From JBBDLF01 sp040879025 (GTDB lineage: Bacteria; Pseudomonadota; Gammaproteobacteria; Pseudomonadales; Pseudohongiellaceae), in the NCBI GenBank assembly GCA_040879025.1, contig JBBDLF010000003.1:124001-188000 (forward strand): 64,000 nt of DNA, in the 5' to 3' direction. A model generated the notes under the pieces. It saw only the letters and a list, made by a program, of their open reading frames with translations, made no database searches and was not told where the DNA came from. Every line of letters starts with the position of its first letter. The first letter of the stretch is position 1. A program made the position numbers and the translations under genes. Shown in pieces: positions 26,076-35,219 of this stretch.

Positions 26076-27899
26076 TTATTGCCCCCGTAGAAACAGTTTG
26101 TCCAGATCGTCCAGACTCCGGAACACCCATGTGGGCCGGCCGTGATTACATTGTCCACTGCGTTCGGTCGCCTCCATGTCCCGAAGCAACGCATTCATTT
26201 CCGCCAGGGTGAGTTGACGGTTGGCGCGCACTGAGTTGTGGCATGCCATAGTGGAGAGCAATTCATCCTGATGAGCCTGTATACGTTCGCTGCTGCCAAA
26301 CTCCATGACATCCGACAATACGTCACGCACCAGTTGCTCGATGTTCGCTCCGCGCAGAATCGACGGCACCTGACGTACCACAATCGACTCTTCACTGTTG
26401 CGCTCCATGACCACACCAATTGTTGCGAGAAGCGGCTGTTGCGCTTCGGCGCAATCGGCTTCGCTGCGACTGACTGCTATGGAGACCGGCACCAGTAACG
26501 GCTGCAGTTTGAGCTCTTCATTGCGGCAGGCGGCTTTCAGTCGTTCGTAGGTAATGCGCTCGTGCGCGGCGTGCATATCCACAATGATCAGACCCTGTTG
26601 GTTCTGGGCAAGAATATAGATGCCGTGCAACTGCGCGATCGCGTACCCCAGTGGTGGCACTTGCCCGCCCTGTTCTCCGTCCTGGCTGAGACGCTGATAG
26701 GCGGCGATCTGTTCCTGTACCAGTGCGGGACTGACGTGTCCGGAGGCACCGCGCGTTCCCCCGGCGGTATGAAAATTCATGGCGTTCTGCCCGGCAGGAT
26801 TCGCCGCGCTGTCTCCGTCCATGAACCCATCGGACACACCGGTGCTGTCGGTAGCGGCGGCAGCCACGTGTTGCTCCATTCTGTCTCCGGCCGTAAATTC
26901 CGACAACGATCGATGCAGCGCGCTGAACAGGAAATCATGAACCAGACGACCGTCGCGAAAGCGAACCTCGTGTTTGGTCGGGTGAACATTCACATCGACC
27001 AGTGCCGGGTCGAGTTCCAGGTAAAGTACGTAGGCTGGATGACGGCCATGAAACAGCACATCCCGATAAGCTTGCTTTACCGCGTGTGTCACCAAACGAT
27101 CCCGGATAATGCGTCCGTTGACATAAAAATATTGCAGATCGGCCTGGCTTCTGGAGAACGTCGGCAGACTCACCCAGCCCCGCAATCGCAGGTTTGAAGC
27201 TTCCATTTCGATGGTCACCGAATTTTCCACAAAGGCCGGACCGCACACCATCGCCACCCTTCTCTGCTGCTCCTGCGCCGTCGTGGCGCTGAGCAGGTTG
27301 TGGATCGCCCGGTGATTGTGGCGCAGCGCAAAACTGACATCGAACCGGCTCAGCGCGAGGCGCTTGAACACTTCTTCAATGTGGGAGTATTCGGTCTTTT
27401 CGGTCTTCAGAAATTTCTTTCGCGCCGGCGTATTGAAAAACAGGTCACGCACTTCCACCGTGGTTCCCGTGGCATGCGCGCAGGGCTCCAGCACGGCTTC
27501 CATGTTCTGCCCTTCCACCTGGACCTTCCAGGCGGTGTCGTCATCCGCGTCGCGGGCTCGTGACATCAGCGTCAGTCGAGAGACGGAACTGACACTGGCG
27601 AGCGCTTCACCGCGAAAGCCGAGACTGGCGATGTGTTCAAGATCTTCCAGGCTGACTATTTTGCTGGTGGCGTGTCGGCTGAGCGCCAAAGTCAGATCTT
27701 CCCTGTTTATACCGCTGCCGTTATCGCGCACCCGAATCTGTTTGGCACCGCCTTCCTCGATGTCTATCTCGAGGCGGTCGGCACCGGCATCCAGGCTGTT
27801 TTCCAGCAGTTCCTTGACCACTGAAGCGGGACGTTCAACCACTTCTCCGGCGGCGATCTGGTTGGCGAGACGGGGATTCAGCAGGGCAATGCGCTTCAT
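26076..27899 (-). CDS. mutL: DNA mismatch repair protein MutL
   Basis: The 607-residue protein has the GHKL ATPase N-terminus (NSLDAGADRLEIDIEEGG, DNGSGI, GFRGEALASVSSVSR), the transducer region with NVHPTKHEVRFRD, a variable linker (about 345-415) and the C-terminal dimerisation domain. That domain contains DMHAAHERITYE, fitting the metal-binding DxHA(x)2E(x)4E pattern, and QCNHGRPT near the end, as in Pseudomonas MutL with endonuclease activity and unlike E. coli MutL. This predicts a MutH-independent nicking enzyme. The ATG overlaps the amidase stop codon by one base (TGATG), so translation is coupled. Confidence 0.97.
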   Translation of the reverse strand: MKRIALLNPRLANQIAAGEVVERPASVVKELLENSLDAGADRLEIDIEEGGAKQIRVRDNGSGINREDLTLALSRHATSKIVSLEDLEHIASLGFRGEALASVSSVSRLTLMSRARDADDDTAWKVQVEGQNMEAVLEPCAHATGTTVEVRDLFFNTPARKKFLKTEKTEYSHIEEVFKRLALSRFDVSFALRHNHRAIHNLLSATTAQEQQRRVAMVCGPAFVENSVTIEMEASNLRLRGWVSLPTFSRSQADLQYFYVNGRIIRDRLVTHAVKQAYRDVLFHGRHPAYVLYLELDPALVDVNVHPTKHEVRFRDGRLVHDFLFSALHRSLSEFTAGDRMEQHVAAAATDSTGVSDGFMDGDSAANPAGQNAMNFHTAGGTRGASGHVSPALVQEQIAAYQRLSQDGEQGGQVPPLGYAIAQLHGIYILAQNQQGLIIVDMHAAHERITYERLKAACRNEELKLQPLLVPVSIAVSRSEADCAEAQQPLLATIGVVMERNSEESIVVRQVPSILRGANIEQLVRDVLSDVMEFGSSERIQAHQDELLSTMACHNSVRANRQLTLAEMNALLRDMEATERSGQCNHGRPTWVFRSLDDLDKLFLRGQ

Positions 27900-29482
27900 C
27901 AGGATGCAGGGATCTTCAGTATCTGGCCGACCATGATGGTGTCGCCACGGAGATTGTTGGCCTGACGCAGACTGGATAGACTGACCCGGTAACGTTGAGC
28001 GATTTCCGACAGGGTTTCGCCACGCGTGATGCGGTGTTCCGAAACCTGCTGTGGAGCACTTCCGGGAATATCCAGGATCTGGCCAATTCGGATGGTATTA
28101 CCCTGCAGGCCGTTGACCAACTTCAAGGCACTCATCGAGACGCCAAATCGCTGGGCGATTTCCGACAGGCTGTCGCCACGTCGTACGACATAGTTCGACG
28201 GCACCGGCTTGATGCCGTTGGCTTTTTGCCACGCCACCATCGTCCCGGGCGGAGGCGCCTCGTAAAAATAGTTCATGACCCCATGCACAATGGCGTCCGC
28301 GAGCGTTTCCTGGTAGCCGCGGGTCATGAGTTGCTGCGCTTCGGCCGGGTGGGAAAGGTAACCGGTTTCGATCAGCACGGAGGGAATATCAGGTGAACGC
28401 AGTTCCCACAGATTGCCTCCCTGCACCTTGTCGCGGCGCAGTGTGGCGACACCGTCGAGCGAACCCAATATATGGCTACCCAGTTTCGCGCTCTGTTCCA
28501 GGCTCCAGGCCATTGACAGGTCGAGTAATGTCAGGGCCAGATCATCATCCACATTGGCGATGCTGGTATCCCCCGCCGTTCCGCCCATCAGGTCGGCGCG
28601 GTTTTCCTTCATCGCGATGCGGCGCGCGTTCTCGCGGTCCGCGATTTCTCCTGACAGCGCATAAATGGTCACTCCGCGGGCATCCCGTCCTCGGTAGGAG
28701 TCGGCATGAATGGAAAGATAGATATCGACGCGGCCCTCGCGGGCTATCTTGGGTCGCTCCTGCAGTTCCACCGAATAATCGCCGTCACGAATCATCAGGG
28801 CCCGATAGCCGGGGGTGGCGTCAAGGCGGTCACGAATAGCCCTGGAAACCGCCAGAGTGACATCCTTCTCCCAGAATTTGCGATCATAGCTGGGGGCGCC
28901 TGGGTCTTCGCCTCCGTGCCCGGCCACCACGGCAACGATAATGTCCCTCTGGCCACCGGAAATGCCGGGTTGCCTGCGGGTGGTGGCAGTGGTCGTGTTC
29001 GTGGTGGCGCCATAGGCGGTACTCGCGGCGGCGGCGGGCGCGCCACCGGAAGATGACTCATCGAACAGATCAATGACCAGTCTGTCCTTGAATTCGCCAT
29101 TGGCGCCCAGCGTAAAGCTTTCGTGTTCTGTTGCCACAGTCAGGTCGAGAACTACCCGCAGGTTCGTGTCGTCCCGGGTGCTCGCCCTGATGCTTCGCAG
29201 GGGACTGTCAGCGAACTCCAGACTGTCCAGAGTGGTATCCAGCCGGGCCTGCGACAGATCGATAACAAGCCTTTCGGGATTAGACAGGGTAAAGATGTTA
29301 TAGCTGACGGATTCGCTGAGATCGAACACCACACGGGTGTGATCCGGTGCACGCCAGACGCGCACATCGTCGACGGATGCAGCCATCAGGCGCGGGGTCC
29401 AGGCAGCGCATAAAACACCTGCGGTGACGGCGCCCCATGCCAGAGCTTTTGTCAGAACCTCTGTCAAAAAAAGTCGCTTCAT
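27899..29482 (-). CDS. amiC: N-acetylmuramoyl-L-alanine amidase with AMIN and two LysM domains
   Basis: This 527-residue periplasmic zinc amidase cleaves the peptide from glycan at the septum. After a signal peptide (about 1-34) comes an AMIN targeting domain (about 38-145), a low-complexity Ala/Thr linker, the Amidase_3 catalytic domain (about 180-400) and two LysM peptidoglycan-binding repeats (NYVVRRGDSLSEIAQRFGVS and HRITRGETLSEIAQRYRVS). Zinc and catalytic residues are visible in VVAGHGGEDPG, IYLSIHAD and VLIETGYLS. The E. coli enzyme at this locus is AmiB, with one LysM in some species; the symbol is therefore by family. It lies between tsaE and mutL. Confidence 0.93.
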   Translation of the reverse strand: MKRLFLTEVLTKALAWGAVTAGVLCAAWTPRLMAASVDDVRVWRAPDHTRVVFDLSESVSYNIFTLSNPERLVIDLSQARLDTTLDSLEFADSPLRSIRASTRDDTNLRVVLDLTVATEHESFTLGANGEFKDRLVIDLFDESSSGGAPAAAASTAYGATTNTTTATTRRQPGISGGQRDIIVAVVAGHGGEDPGAPSYDRKFWEKDVTLAVSRAIRDRLDATPGYRALMIRDGDYSVELQERPKIAREGRVDIYLSIHADSYRGRDARGVTIYALSGEIADRENARRIAMKENRADLMGGTAGDTSIANVDDDLALTLLDLSMAWSLEQSAKLGSHILGSLDGVATLRRDKVQGGNLWELRSPDIPSVLIETGYLSHPAEAQQLMTRGYQETLADAIVHGVMNYFYEAPPPGTMVAWQKANGIKPVPSNYVVRRGDSLSEIAQRFGVSMSALKLVNGLQGNTIRIGQILDIPGSAPQQVSEHRITRGETLSEIAQRYRVSLSSLRQANNLRGDTIMVGQILKIPAS

Positions 29483-29541
29483 TTTTTATTCATTGATGCA
29501 GAGCTCAACTCGCAGCCTGCGGTGGAGACAATTCACGTTGT

Positions 29542-30054
29542 CTATGGGTTTCGGCACAATTGCGATAATCTTTTGACAATCGCTCCACCCTTGGCGGTTC
29601 TGTCTTCCCAACAGACGCGGCGTCCGGAACCTTCCACTATCAGTGTCACTTCCACATCCGGTTCGGGTATGGCGCCTTTGCCCCGCTCCGGCCATTCCAC
29701 CAGGCACAGATTCGATGCATCAAAATAATCAAAAACGCCCAGAAAATCCACTTCTTCCGGATCGGCAAGTCGGTAAAGATCGAAATGATAAATGTTATAG
29801 TGCGTGGTTTCGTACGGCTCTACCAGAGTGTACGTGGGACTCTTTACCGCACCGGTATGACCGTAGCCACGCAGTAGGCCCCGGGTCAGAGTCGTCTTGC
29901 CTGCACCCAGGTCTCCGCTGAGGTAGATTCTGCCGCCGAGAGTGGCGGTGCCGCCGGCGGAAACGGACGTTTCAACACCTTGCGTCGCGAGGGCAAGGTT
30001 TCTTCCAAAATTTACCGTGGCCGATTCGTCCGGCAGGAATGCGTTGCTTGTCAT
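29542..30054 (-). CDS. tsaE: tRNA threonylcarbamoyladenosine biosynthesis ATPase TsaE
   Basis: TsaE is the ATPase that works with TsaB and TsaD to make t6A at position 37 of ANN-decoding tRNAs. The 170-residue product has Walker A GDLGAGKTTLTRGLLRG (residues 48-64), SPTYTLVEPY (72-81), HFDLYRLADPEE and the LVEWPERG motif near 118-125. Slightly long at the N-terminus relative to the family (about 153). It is 31 bp after nnrD and 59 bp before the amidase. Confidence 0.96.
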   Translation of the reverse strand: MTSNAFLPDESATVNFGRNLALATQGVETSVSAGGTATLGGRIYLSGDLGAGKTTLTRGLLRGYGHTGAVKSPTYTLVEPYETTHYNIYHFDLYRLADPEEVDFLGVFDYFDASNLCLVEWPERGKGAIPEPDVEVTLIVEGSGRRVCWEDRTAKGGAIVKRLSQLCRNP

Positions 30055-30085
30055 AGGACGGCTGTTCCGGTTGGTCCGGGCATTG

Positions 30086-31657
30086 TCAGTGTGGATTGAG
30101 CGCCTGGCGGATGAAGGAAAACAGATCAGTGGCGAGCAGGCCTCTCGTGCCGTTCGCCGCGGCCATATCTCCGCACTCGCCGTGCAGACACACGGCCAGC
30201 CGCAAACTGTCTGGCAAACTCAGTCCCTGCGCAACGAGACCCGCAATGATCCCTGTCAGCACATCACCCATACCGCCGCTGGCCATGCCGGGATTACCGG
30301 CGCTGCACAGTTCCACTTGCGAATCGACGGCTCCGGGAAAGCAGAGTACACTCCCTGCTCCTTTAAGCAACACGCATCCACCCCATCGCTGTTGCAATCT
30401 TTTTACGTTTACAAACCGATCGTTCTCTATTTGAGCCGCCGTCGTGCCCAACAGCCTGCCGGCTTCGCCCGGATGGGGTGTCAGTATCCAGTTGTCCCTT
30501 TTTGCTTTCGCACTAGCGGCATGTTTTTCCGCCAGCAGGTTCAGGCCATCAGCATCAACTACCAGCGGGGCTTTGCGGGTAGCCTGTTCTCTCAGCGCAA
30601 TCTGAAACCAGTGACGACCCCAACCTGAATTGCCCAGACCGGGCCCCACTACGATGACGTTGGCAGCCTGCAAAACCCTGTCAGATTCCGCGGGTTCATC
30701 TTCGGTACCCAATATCATCAGTTCGGGCCGGCGCGCCAGCGCGGCACTACGATGGGCGGAGCGGGTAATGACCGAGACCAGTCCGGCACCGGAACGGGCT
30801 GCCGCTTCGGCGGCCATGATTACGGCGCCACCAAGGCCATGGTCGCCACCGATGACCAACACGTGGCCGAAGTTGCCCTTGTGAGACGATGGCCGCCTCG
30901 GCATCAGCAAATTCGTCAACTGCCCTAGGTCAATCCTCTGACTTGAAGGGGATGGCGCATCCCGGTCTGTGTAGAGACTGTCGGGAACGTCAAGATCGGA
31001 GAACTGAATTTCACCCACATGATCCACTGCCTTGCCGGTAAGCAGACCTTGTTTCATGCCGATGAAGGTGACCGTCAGTCGGGCGTTGATGGCGGCGCCC
31101 ATCCTGGCGCCGGTATCACTGTTGATACCTGATGGAACATCCACAGCCGCAACCGGCAATCCTGACGCGTTGATACGGTCGATAGCCTGTTTGAATTCGC
31201 CGGAGACATCACGATCCAGACCGGTACCCAGAAGCGCATCCACTATTACCACCTGACCCACCGCCTGACGCAATCCCGGGACGGAATCATCGAATACGGT
31301 TTCATTGAACGGCATGCAACTCACCCCGGCATCGGTGGCAAGCTGAAAGGCTTCGCGAGCGTCACCGCGAAGTTTGCTATGCGGGCCAACCTGGAAGACG
31401 TCCGCCTGGATTCCCTTGCCATGGGCCAGGGCTGACATCAGATATCCGTCGCCACCGTTGTTGCCGGGACCGGCGAACACCAGCATGTGCCTGGTTTGCG
31501 GCCAGCACTCGAGCACGGCGGAGAGCGCCGTTGAAGCCGCCCGCTTCATCAATGTGAAGCCGGTAATCCCATGCCGGTCCATAGCCAGCCGGTCCAGCTC
31601 GCGTACCTGTTCAGCGGTGTAAAGCGGCCGCGGGAGTCGGGACCTGGTTGAAGGCAT
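30086..31657 (-). CDS. nnrD: Bifunctional NAD(P)H-hydrate epimerase / ADP-dependent dehydratase
   Basis: This fusion repairs hydrated NAD(P)H. ATG at 31657 (MPSTRSRLPRPLYTAEQVREL) is preferred over the in-frame TTG seven codons upstream. The N-terminal YjeF_N epimerase half has VFAGPGNNGGDGYLMSALA and AVDVPSGINSDTG. The C-terminal dehydratase half (about 255-520) has HKGNFGHVLVIGGDHGLGGA, TPHPGEAGRLLG and NPGMASGGMGDVLTGIIAGL. The 523-residue length matches E. coli Nnr. It is the first gene of the tsaE-amiC-mutL run; queG, its common neighbour, is absent and a MarR gene stands upstream. Confidence 0.95.
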   Translation of the reverse strand: MPSTRSRLPRPLYTAEQVRELDRLAMDRHGITGFTLMKRAASTALSAVLECWPQTRHMLVFAGPGNNGGDGYLMSALAHGKGIQADVFQVGPHSKLRGDAREAFQLATDAGVSCMPFNETVFDDSVPGLRQAVGQVVIVDALLGTGLDRDVSGEFKQAIDRINASGLPVAAVDVPSGINSDTGARMGAAINARLTVTFIGMKQGLLTGKAVDHVGEIQFSDLDVPDSLYTDRDAPSPSSQRIDLGQLTNLLMPRRPSSHKGNFGHVLVIGGDHGLGGAVIMAAEAAARSGAGLVSVITRSAHRSAALARRPELMILGTEDEPAESDRVLQAANVIVVGPGLGNSGWGRHWFQIALREQATRKAPLVVDADGLNLLAEKHAASAKAKRDNWILTPHPGEAGRLLGTTAAQIENDRFVNVKRLQQRWGGCVLLKGAGSVLCFPGAVDSQVELCSAGNPGMASGGMGDVLTGIIAGLVAQGLSLPDSLRLAVCLHGECGDMAAANGTRGLLATDLFSFIRQALNPH

Positions 31658-31720
31658 TTTCGTCACTGTCGACCTCAACTATTAACCGGGTGTCTGCATG
31701 AAGGGAAGCTACAGCCGGAC

Positions 31721-32164
31721 TTACCTGTCGAACTTTTGGATCAGTCGCCGCACCGTCTGCAGGGCAACCTCCAAATCTTCCTGGGAAACGTCCTCGGTGG
31801 AATCGATGGCCCAGGGGTCCTGCACTTCCCGCAGCGCGATGTAGGCCAGTCGGCCTTTCTCCGAAAGGTTCACCCGCGCCGATTTTTTGTGTTTGGGGTT
31901 GCGGGTATAGACAAGCAGGCCGTCACCCACCATCACATCAGTGATACGCTGTACCGCCTGGCGTGATTGACCCAGTACACGCGCGATGCTGGGGACGGTC
32001 ACCCCGGCACTCGATAACGCCACCACGCCAATGACCTTCCAGCGCGCGCTTGTCAGCCCCAGCTGCTCGGTCATACGATCGCCTTCGGCGATAAGCAGGC
32101 CGTTAAGCCGGAACACCGAAAGCACCAGATCCAGAAACAGTTTTCGTTTGGGGGAATGCACCAT
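31721..32164 (-). CDS. MarR family transcriptional regulator
   Basis: The 147-residue protein is a winged-helix dimer-type repressor. The helix-turn-helix lies at about residues 55-80 (SIARVLGQSRQAVQRITDVMV), followed by the wing GLLVYTRNPKHKKSARVNLSEKG. The C-terminal helices (EDLEVALQTVRRLIQKF) would form the dimer interface. MarR proteins usually control a neighbouring gene and respond to small phenolic or oxidant ligands. Here the divergent neighbour is a small secreted protein whose start is preceded by a 45-bp hairpin (32261-32305). Target and ligand unknown. Confidence 0.9.
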   Translation of the reverse strand: MVHSPKRKLFLDLVLSVFRLNGLLIAEGDRMTEQLGLTSARWKVIGVVALSSAGVTVPSIARVLGQSRQAVQRITDVMVGDGLLVYTRNPKHKKSARVNLSEKGRLAYIALREVQDPWAIDSTEDVSQEDLEVALQTVRRLIQKFDR

Positions 32165-32260
32165 TAAGCCTCACTGTTCAACCGGGCCTCGCAGCCATAG
32201 GTTGCGCAACCCATGATGCCAGCATGTTGTCACTCCCGCCCAAACTCGTCAAGCCAAACC

Positions 32261-32305
32261 CTTGGGGTCGGTGGCGAATGAGAATCATTCGCCACCGACC
32301 CCAAG
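32261..32305. repeat. Perfect 21-bp inverted repeat with 3-nt loop
   Basis: Left arm 32261-32281 begins cttggggtcggtgg; right arm 32285-32305 is its exact reverse complement; the loop is gaa. The right arm ends 20 bp before the start codon at 32326. The GGGGTCGG core matches that in the repeats near 4.5 kb. There is no T-tract after it on the plus strand (gtgggggttaag), so it is not a typical terminator. Confidence 0.85.
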
Positions 32306-32325
32306 TGGGGGTTAAGCTTAGCGTT

Positions 32326-32913
32326 ATGAAAATTGTGTGGCTCATGTCCTGCCTGCTGCCTGGTTTGCTGCTACCCGCCGCCGCGGATGAACTCGGCCAT
32401 GCCAGACGACTGCTGCAGGTGACCAGTGCCGAAACTTACTACACGGCAACCGTGCAGCGGCAGACCATCGAACTGGTACGCATCTACCAGGGCGTGGTTA
32501 TCCAGTTGGCTGACCGGTCCTTGTCGGCCGAAGTCAGTGAGGCGATCACCGAATGTTACCTGGCGGAATACCGCTGGACACGATATGCGGAAGACTTTGC
32601 CGCTATCCTGGCGGCCAACCTGAACACGCGGGAAATGAGTCTGCTGATTGATTTCTATAGCGCCAAGGCGATTCCGCCCAGGGAGATTGATACTTTCAAG
32701 GACACCATTGCCAAGGCTCCGCGCATTGAACAGCAGACCATCGCCCTTATCGAGGCGACCACCGAGGGCTGTTTGCAACGTAGTACACAGTTGATTATGA
32801 CTTATGTCCGGCGCACGGAGCCTGATACTGTTGACCGTGTGACGCAGCAGGCACCGACGGCCGCCAGGATCATTTCAGCTATCGATACCGCCCTTACCGC
32901 TGGTAACGATTGA
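32326..32913 (+). CDS. Secreted DUF2059-like protein
   Basis: The start at 32326 (MKIVWLMSCLLPGLLLPAAADE) gives a clear Sec signal peptide with cleavage after about residue 20; the frame is open further upstream through the hairpin. The 195-residue product is helical. The segment FAAILAANLNTREMSLLIDFYSA resembles the DUF2059 core in which a conserved helix precedes LIxFYxS/TPxG, but the match is partial. No enzyme motif is visible. The last 20 bp overlap the convergent DUF6351 gene. Probably periplasmic; role unknown. Confidence 0.65.
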   Translation: MKIVWLMSCLLPGLLLPAAADELGHARRLLQVTSAETYYTATVQRQTIELVRIYQGVVIQLADRSLSAEVSEAITECYLAEYRWTRYAEDFAAILAANLNTREMSLLIDFYSAKAIPPREIDTFKDTIAKAPRIEQQTIALIEATTEGCLQRSTQLIMTYVRRTEPDTVDRVTQQAPTAARIISAIDTALTAGND

Positions 32914-35107
32914 CCGGCGAAGGTCCAAATGACAACCAGGTTTGATTCACCTGTTGATGGACACCCGGCCTGCTCCAGTCGCAAACTCCCTCCGGAAATA
33001 TGCCTTCCAGTCGCTGCCGCTCTTCCGCACTGAACTCAACGGAATAATCGGCGTAGTCTATCGGCTTCAGCTCGCATTTGAGCACATCGTTACTCAATGG
33101 TCCGCCCGCCACCAGGCGAAGTCCTGCATGAGGCGGATAAAGGGCATTGCAACTGCCTTCATTGTTATCGAACAATCGGTCCATATTGAACGTGGCCGGC
33201 TCGACGATATGTTCACCACTGGGCGCAATACAGTCATCCTGCAACCCCGCCGGCTTATTGGCGACAATCTTGGCAAGCGTGTCTGTATTGGACTTGTCCG
33301 CCGCAATATTGGCGAGCCAGCGATCCATGAATTCCAGATTCTCATCAGCCAGTGATGTCTCCCGTGAATGCCGGCGAATCACGTAATTATCGGCGTGACC
33401 GTTGTCGCGCTCCAGACGCGCCCGGGTGACGAACGAGTACACGCTGGCGTGGAAATTTCCAACATCATCCAGATAACTTCGGTCGTCTATGATGGGCACC
33501 TGGGAGAGACCTGCGCCGCCACTGGTAACCCGGCCGGTCTGGTAGGCGATTCGGACCGCCTCCTCATCGGCGACAGTGCGTTGGGAACGCGAATTGACGT
33601 CGATGTCCCAGCCGCCGAAGTTTTCATTCAAATCCAGAAACAGGGCGGTGTCGATCAGACCTTCATTCAAGGCCGCCAGCCCGTACTGAACGCCGACATT
33701 ATCATGAGGGCTGCGCGCAAACATCCGTTCACTGTTGATGTCGGCGTACAATTTCTCACCAAAAATATTCCGCATGCCGTCGTAAATAGAACACCTGACC
33801 CCTTCCGGGTTGCTCCGGGGATGATAACGGGCCTCCGGAGGAACCTGTGCTGAACAATCATCCGCTGCGATACGTTTTGGTCTCTCGCCGAGGGAGGTTT
33901 CGCACAAATACCAGACGGGCCAGCCACCGATAGCCGCCTTGGTATCGTCGCTCAGCCCCCTTGCGGGATCGTTGGCGAACTCCCGGAGCAGACTGGCGCA
34001 CTCCTGCGAATCGGTAAAATAGGTGACGGCGTCGGCAAAAGTGGAACTGGGCATCAAGCCGTCGAGAATGCCCGGGTAGGCGCCGGCTATCAGCAGCTGC
34101 TGCATCGCACCGCCGGATCCACCGCTGCCGATCGTATAACGCGGCACGCCAAGGGTCTCGATCAGCCGTTCCTTAACCATCATCGCGGTTTCCGCGGAAA
34201 GCACGTCATTGCAACCACCCTGGGCGTTGACATTCAGCGTGGAGGAAGCGACCGCGTAACCTTTGCTCAGCATATTGTCACGCAGCACACCGGCGGTGGA
34301 ATTGGCCTGAAAATAGCCGGCCTCGCAACCTCCACCAAAGGTATATACCAAGCGCCGGTTCCAGTTGCCGTCCTGCCGCAGCGGCGAAGGTTCGCCTGCC
34401 GCCGGGTCATGCAACACCGCAAACTGATAAATGGCGCGATTGAGGGTGCCGGTTTCAATCCGCACTATATAGGGAACTTCCCGGCTTTCGTTGGTGGTGG
34501 TGAACGCCAGGTCCGACGGTCTCGCGGCCAGGTCGGCCAACGGCAGGAAACCGGCATCGGTGTCTGTGGAGCGATACACATAATCCACCCGTGTTGGCAG
34601 CGTGCAGTTGGCGTCGGTCACACTGTCATCCAGAAACTCACCGTTGCCTATGGCAAACCGGCGTTTCCCGCCATCGCTGTCAGGGGTGATCTCATTGAGG
34701 CAGTAATACGGATCTTGCCAGGGTCCTGAAAAGATGGGTCCGGTCGCAGGATAATTGACCAGTTCCAGTTGTGCGACGGCGTCACCGAGTTCCACCCCGA
34801 TCATATTGCTGCCGTCAGCCAATCCCGTCACGAGGGCACGGTAGGTGTGCACACCGCCGCCTTCATCATCGTCTTCAGCCGACACCGGCAGCAACGGCAC
34901 ATCGGCCACCGCACCATTGATCAGCAACCGCATTTCGTCACCGGACTCGGCAGAACTTCTCACCTCCATAAGCACATCACCGCCGCTTACCAGATGAGGT
35001 TGATTTGAAAGTACACTAACCGTCAACTGCACCGGTCGCTGGTCTTGCGGCGAGCAGGCAAGCAAAACGAAGGCGACGAGGGCAACAAGGCCGGATTTTA
35101 TGCGCAT
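32894..35107 (-). CDS. DUF6351 lipoprotein (alpha/beta-hydrolase-like)
   Basis: Start at 35107 (MRIKSGLVALVAFVLLACS) gives a lipoprotein signal with lipobox LLAC. The 737-residue product has an N-terminal beta-rich segment (about 25-120), then a tannase-like region: DPYYCLNEITPDSD, TFGGGCEAGY and a nucleophile elbow GSGGSGGAMQQLLIAG near 360. The closing region has DRWLANIAADKS and GVCDWSRPGV. This architecture is DUF6351, found in secreted proteins of marine and soil bacteria; activity is undetermined, but an esterase or depolymerase role fits the fold. The 3' end overlaps the convergent DUF2059-like gene by 20 bp. Confidence 0.85.
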   Translation of the reverse strand: MRIKSGLVALVAFVLLACSPQDQRPVQLTVSVLSNQPHLVSGGDVLMEVRSSAESGDEMRLLINGAVADVPLLPVSAEDDDEGGGVHTYRALVTGLADGSNMIGVELGDAVAQLELVNYPATGPIFSGPWQDPYYCLNEITPDSDGGKRRFAIGNGEFLDDSVTDANCTLPTRVDYVYRSTDTDAGFLPLADLAARPSDLAFTTTNESREVPYIVRIETGTLNRAIYQFAVLHDPAAGEPSPLRQDGNWNRRLVYTFGGGCEAGYFQANSTAGVLRDNMLSKGYAVASSTLNVNAQGGCNDVLSAETAMMVKERLIETLGVPRYTIGSGGSGGAMQQLLIAGAYPGILDGLMPSSTFADAVTYFTDSQECASLLREFANDPARGLSDDTKAAIGGWPVWYLCETSLGERPKRIAADDCSAQVPPEARYHPRSNPEGVRCSIYDGMRNIFGEKLYADINSERMFARSPHDNVGVQYGLAALNEGLIDTALFLDLNENFGGWDIDVNSRSQRTVADEEAVRIAYQTGRVTSGGAGLSQVPIIDDRSYLDDVGNFHASVYSFVTRARLERDNGHADNYVIRRHSRETSLADENLEFMDRWLANIAADKSNTDTLAKIVANKPAGLQDDCIAPSGEHIVEPATFNMDRLFDNNEGSCNALYPPHAGLRLVAGGPLSNDVLKCELKPIDYADYSVEFSAEERQRLEGIFPEGVCDWSRPGVHQQVNQTWLSFGPSPVNRYQR

Positions 35108-35219
35108 TGGTCTTTTCCTTATCGGTTGCGGGGAATCGGCTGCATCAGGGTTGATGCCGCCATTATAGCCAGTGGATGATATGGAGCAATAGCATACAAC
35201 CGGCATTGCCCTGGTCGGA

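Noticed and set aside
32261..32305. The 45-bp hairpin as a plain rho-independent terminator
   Set aside because: No T-tract follows on either strand, and it lies before, not after, the neighbouring gene starts on both strands.
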